A DNA stretch of 64,000 nucleotides from Actinomycetospora chiangmaiensis DSM 45062 (GTDB lineage: Bacteria > Actinomycetota > Actinomycetes > Mycobacteriales > Pseudonocardiaceae): NCBI RefSeq assembly GCF_000379625.1, contig NZ_KB903240.1, forward strand, positions 124,195 through 188,194. The letters are read 5' to 3'. The position numbers and the translations under genes were made by a program. This document shows positions 61,499 to 64,000 of the stretch, piece by piece; position 1 is the stretch's first letter, and each line of letters opens with the position of its first letter. The notes under the pieces were generated by a model. That model worked only from the letters and a program-made list of their open reading frames with translations. It searched no databases and was not told the origin of the DNA.

Positions 61499-61570
61499 AG
61501 TGGCTGTCGGGTGACAGCCCTGCCAGGACCATTGGTCCTACAGTGGCAGGCAGAGTGGCAGAAGTGGCAG
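61499..61570 (+). promoter_or_regulatory. Repeat-rich control region of the MocR gene
   Basis: Three direct repeats AGTGGCAG (61542-61549, 61554-61561, 61563-61570) and a variant AGTGGCTG (61499-61506), plus a perfect 15 bp palindrome AGGACCATTGGTCCT (61525-61539). Spaced direct repeats upstream of their own gene are usual for MocR regulators; AGTGG is also part of the reported PdxR site in corynebacteria. Autoregulation is likely. Confidence 0.6.
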
Positions 61571-61577
61571 GTGAGCG

Positions 61578-63053
61578 GTGGAACAGCAGCTCGGCGGACA
61601 CGCCCTCGTCCGACACCTCGGTGAGTTCGCCGACGGACCCGTGGGCTACGCGGCGCTCGCGGGACGCATCCGCACCCTGCTGGGCGACGGCCGGCTCGCC
61701 GTCGGGACGCGGGTGCCGAGCGAGCGGGAACTGGCGCTCGCGCTGGGCATCGGGCGGGGCACGGTCGCCGCGGCGTACGAGCAGCTGCGCGAGAGCGGCC
61801 ACCTGCTGCGCCGTCGCGGGTCGGGGACCTGGTCCGCCCTGCCGTCCAGGGCGCCGACCGGCTCCCCCGCGCCCTTCGCCCCGAGCGGCGCCTTCGCGGT
61901 GCCGCCGGATCTGCCCAGCGGGGTGATCGACCTGGCCCACGCCGCACCCGCGGCGCCGATCGACGCGATGGCCGCGGCCGGCGCCGAGGCCCTCGCCGCC
62001 CTGCCCACCCACCTCGTCGGGCCGGGCTACGACCTGCTCGGCACCCCGTTGCTGCGCGCCGCGATCGCCGAGCGGCTCACGGCGCAGGGACTGCCGACCG
62101 CGCCGGACGAGGTCATGGTGACCGCGGGCGCCCAGCACGCGCACTCCCTCGCCGTGCGGGCCCTCGTGCGGCCCGGGGACCGCGTCCTCATCGAGCAGCC
62201 GACCTACCCCGGCGCGGTCGACCTCGTGCGCCACACGTCGGCGCGCCCCGTCCCGATGGCGCTCGACCGCGACCCGCACGGGCGCACCCGCTGGGACGTC
62301 GGCGCGTTCGCCACGAGCCTGCGCGAGTCGGCCCCGGCGCTCGCCTACCTGGTGCCCGACCACCACAACCCGACGGGCGCGGTGATGGACGCCGAGACGC
62401 GCGGTGCGGTCGTCGCGGCCGCCCGCCGCCACGGCGTGCCCCTCGTGGTCGACGACTGCCTGCGCGAGATGTGGCTCGACGAGCCCGTCCCGCCACCGCT
62501 CGGCGCGTGGGCGACGACCGCGGGCGAGGCCCCGGTGCTCACCATCGGCTCGATGAGCAAGACCGTGTGGGGCGGCCTGCGGATGGGCTGGATGCGCGGG
62601 CCGCGCGCGGTGCTGCGCCGCATCGCCACGAGCCGGGCCTCCGACGACATCGCCTCGCCCGTCCTCGAACAGCTGGTCGCGACGGCGCTGCTCGCCCGCC
62701 TCGACGACCTCCTCCCCCAGCGTCGGGCGGCCACCGCCGCGCAGCGCGACCACCTCGTGGCCGCCCTGCGGCGCACCTTCCCGGAGTGGGCGGTGCCCAG
62801 CCCCACTGGTGGGCTCTCGACGTGGATCGACCTGGGGGCGGCTCGATCCAGCGCCCTCGTCGACGCCGCCGCCCGCCAGGGGCTGCACCTCGCCGCCGGC
62901 CCGCGCTTCGGCATCGGCGGTGCCTTCGAGGGGTTCCTGCGCGTGCCCTACACCCACCGGGTGGACGTGCTCGACGACGCCGTGGAACGGCTGGCCGCCG
63001 CGTGGGCGTCGCTGGGCTCCGGCCCGGTCGCCGCGCTCACCACCGTCGTCTGA
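61578..63053 (+). CDS. MocR-type regulator (GntR HTH plus aminotransferase domain)
   Basis: 491 residues. The winged helix (about 20-85: ALAGRIRTLLGDGRLAVGTR, VPSERELALALGIGRGTVAA) is followed by a class I aminotransferase-like domain with the PLP Lys in TIGSMSKTVWGGLRMGWM, PDHHNPTGAVM and VDDCLREMWLDE. MocR proteins sense PLP or an amino compound. No pdx, amine or amino acid gene is adjacent, so the target is unknown. GTG 61578 has AGGTGAG just upstream. Confidence 0.88.
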   Translation: MEQQLGGHALVRHLGEFADGPVGYAALAGRIRTLLGDGRLAVGTRVPSERELALALGIGRGTVAAAYEQLRESGHLLRRRGSGTWSALPSRAPTGSPAPFAPSGAFAVPPDLPSGVIDLAHAAPAAPIDAMAAAGAEALAALPTHLVGPGYDLLGTPLLRAAIAERLTAQGLPTAPDEVMVTAGAQHAHSLAVRALVRPGDRVLIEQPTYPGAVDLVRHTSARPVPMALDRDPHGRTRWDVGAFATSLRESAPALAYLVPDHHNPTGAVMDAETRGAVVAAARRHGVPLVVDDCLREMWLDEPVPPPLGAWATTAGEAPVLTIGSMSKTVWGGLRMGWMRGPRAVLRRIATSRASDDIASPVLEQLVATALLARLDDLLPQRRAATAAQRDHLVAALRRTFPEWAVPSPTGGLSTWIDLGAARSSALVDAAARQGLHLAAGPRFGIGGAFEGFLRVPYTHRVDVLDDAVERLAAAWASLGSGPVAALTTVV

Positions 63054-63168
63054 GACGTCACCGGGGCGCTCGAACCCCGGATCGCACGCGGCTCCACCGT
63101 GCCCGCGGTGATCAAGACCTCGTCCGTCGAGCCGCGCCCCGCCGGGATCGGCGGCGAGGATGGGCGCC

Positions 63169-63933
63169 GTGACCCACGCGGCACGGGCGGTCTGGGACCG
63201 CGGCGACTACGGACCCCTCGCCGACCTGCTCGCGCCGGGCGCGACGGTGCTCGCCGACACCGCCGCCCCCACGCGGGCGGACCGGGTCCTCGACCTCGCC
63301 GCGGGGCACGGTGCGGTCGCGGAGATCGTCGCCCGGCGCGGCACTCCGGTCACCGCGGTCGACGTCTCCCCCGTGATGGTGGCCGCCGGGCGGGCGCGGA
63401 CCGCCGACCTGCCCGTCACCTGGCTCGAGGCCGACCTGGCCGCCGTCCCGCTGGACGACGACGCCGCCGACGTCGCGCTCTCCAACTTCGGGCTGATCTT
63501 CACCGTCGAGGCGGCGCCCGCCCTCGCCGAGGTCCGCCGCCTGCTCCGTCCGGGCGGCACGCTCGCCTACACGGCCTGGGACCCCGAGGGCGTGGTCGGC
63601 CGGATGGGCGCGGTGATGGCCGAGTTCATGCCCGCCCCGCCCGACGGCGCCCCGAAGCGCTTCCACGGGTCGGTGTGGACGACCGGAGAGGCGCTCCGGG
63701 ACGCGGGGTTCACCGACGTGACGGTCACCGGGCGGACCCTGCCCTGGCGGTTCGACTCCCCCGCCGACCTCACGACGTTCTTCCGCCACCACTCCCCCGC
63801 CCACATGGCCTCCGAGGTGGCCGCGGGCGAGCGGGCGGCCGACATGTTCGCCGCGATCGGGCGGGTGTTCGCGCCCGACGGCGGGGCGGTCGACGTCGAG
63901 GCGTCGTACGTCGTGGTGACCGCACGCGCCTGA
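63169..63933 (+). CDS. Class I SAM-dependent methyltransferase (UbiE-like)
   Basis: 254 residues. SAM site RVLDLAAGHGAVAEIVARRG, motif II VTAVDVSPVMVAAGR, post-II WLEADLAAVPLDDDAADVAL, then EVRRLLRPGGTLAYTAW. The C-terminal half (FRHHSPAHMASEVAAGERAA) is that of small-molecule methyltransferases. The start may be GTG 63169 (GAGG nine bases upstream) or ATG 63160. Substrate unknown; no operon partner in view. Confidence 0.8.
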   Translation: MTHAARAVWDRGDYGPLADLLAPGATVLADTAAPTRADRVLDLAAGHGAVAEIVARRGTPVTAVDVSPVMVAAGRARTADLPVTWLEADLAAVPLDDDAADVALSNFGLIFTVEAAPALAEVRRLLRPGGTLAYTAWDPEGVVGRMGAVMAEFMPAPPDGAPKRFHGSVWTTGEALRDAGFTDVTVTGRTLPWRFDSPADLTTFFRHHSPAHMASEVAAGERAADMFAAIGRVFAPDGGAVDVEASYVVVTARA

Positions 63934-63961
63934 GCCGACCGCACCCGGCGTCGGGACGGGG

Positions 63962-64000
63962 TCAGTCCTCGGGCTCCTCGCCGAGGTCGCCCGCGAGGTA
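63962..64000 (-). CDS. 3' end of a gene running out of the window
   Basis: On the minus strand the last 12 codons read YLAGDLGEEPED then TGA (63962-63964). The acidic ending and fitting codon use suggest a real gene, but too little is visible to name it. Confidence 0.4.
   Translation of the reverse strand, partial: YLAGDLGEEPED

Overview
This is a stretch of very GC-rich chromosome from an actinobacterium. Gene content and order closely follow the Mycobacterium tuberculosis segment Rv1445c-Rv1488 as I remember it: pgl, opcA, zwf, tal, tkt, ctaB, qor, ctaA, an ABC pair, mptB, sufR-B-D-C-S-U-T, an ABC-F gene with a small HTH gene, acn, an NlpC/P60 gene, moxR, DUF58, VWA, fabG, inhA, hemH, a conserved hypothetical, nfeD and a stomatin gene. 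The extra genes, the high GC and the use of long intergenic palindromes suggest a member of the Pseudonocardiaceae (Pseudonocardia or Actinomycetospora type). That placement is inference. I see no rRNA, tRNA, CRISPR array, insertion sequence, integrase or phage gene. The window is ordinary chromosome with accessory blocks set into a conserved backbone.

Layout: 80-4300 (minus strand) holds gltX, a stomatin-like gene, nfeD and a DUF3097 gene. 4392-8883 holds a conserved hypothetical, coproporphyrin ferrochelatase, an added M50 membrane protease, InhA and FabG. 8995-16759 holds the VWA/DUF58/MoxR operon, a RipA-like NlpC/P60 hydrolase and aconitase. 16814-33797 is an accessory block: an unknown protein, an IdeR-box-controlled siderophore-interacting reductase, a choline-to-glycine-betaine cluster (choline oxidase, APC permease, betaine aldehyde dehydrogenase, TetR), an FAD monooxygenase, an MmpS-like lipoprotein, an ergothioneine cluster (egtA, egtB, egtC, egtD plus a methyltransferase and an EamA transporter) and an ABC exporter with a MerR/SoxR-type promoter. 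34037-36066 returns to the backbone (small HTH protein and ABC-F). 36195-39321 is a second added block: a small unknown protein, a lycopene-cyclase-like flavoprotein, a universal stress protein and a class III nucleotide cyclase. 39575-46038 is the Suf iron-sulfur operon with its SufR repressor. 46215-52492 holds MptB, an ABC transporter pair, CtaA, a quinone oxidoreductase and CtaB. 52953-61132 is the pentose phosphate operon tkt-tal-pgi-zwf-opcA-pgl. The end holds a small membrane protein, a MocR regulator, a methyltransferase and the last codons of a minus-strand gene.

Functional themes: iron and Fe-S/heme supply (SIP, Suf, ferrochelatase, CtaA/CtaB, aconitase), redox protection (ergothioneine, NADPH from the pentose phosphate route), cell envelope (InhA, FabG, MptB, NlpC/P60) and osmoprotection (betaine).

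The most interesting non-gene signals are four. A 12-14 bp motif (core CCCGACGACGGG) recurs ten times in coding and noncoding DNA and in different reading frames. A pair of TetR-type palindromes with identical 21 bp spacing lies before both betB/tetR and the FAD monooxygenase. Several long, nearly perfect hairpins sit at gene ends, one of them between fabG and inhA. A candidate MerR/SoxR-type promoter precedes the ABC exporter.
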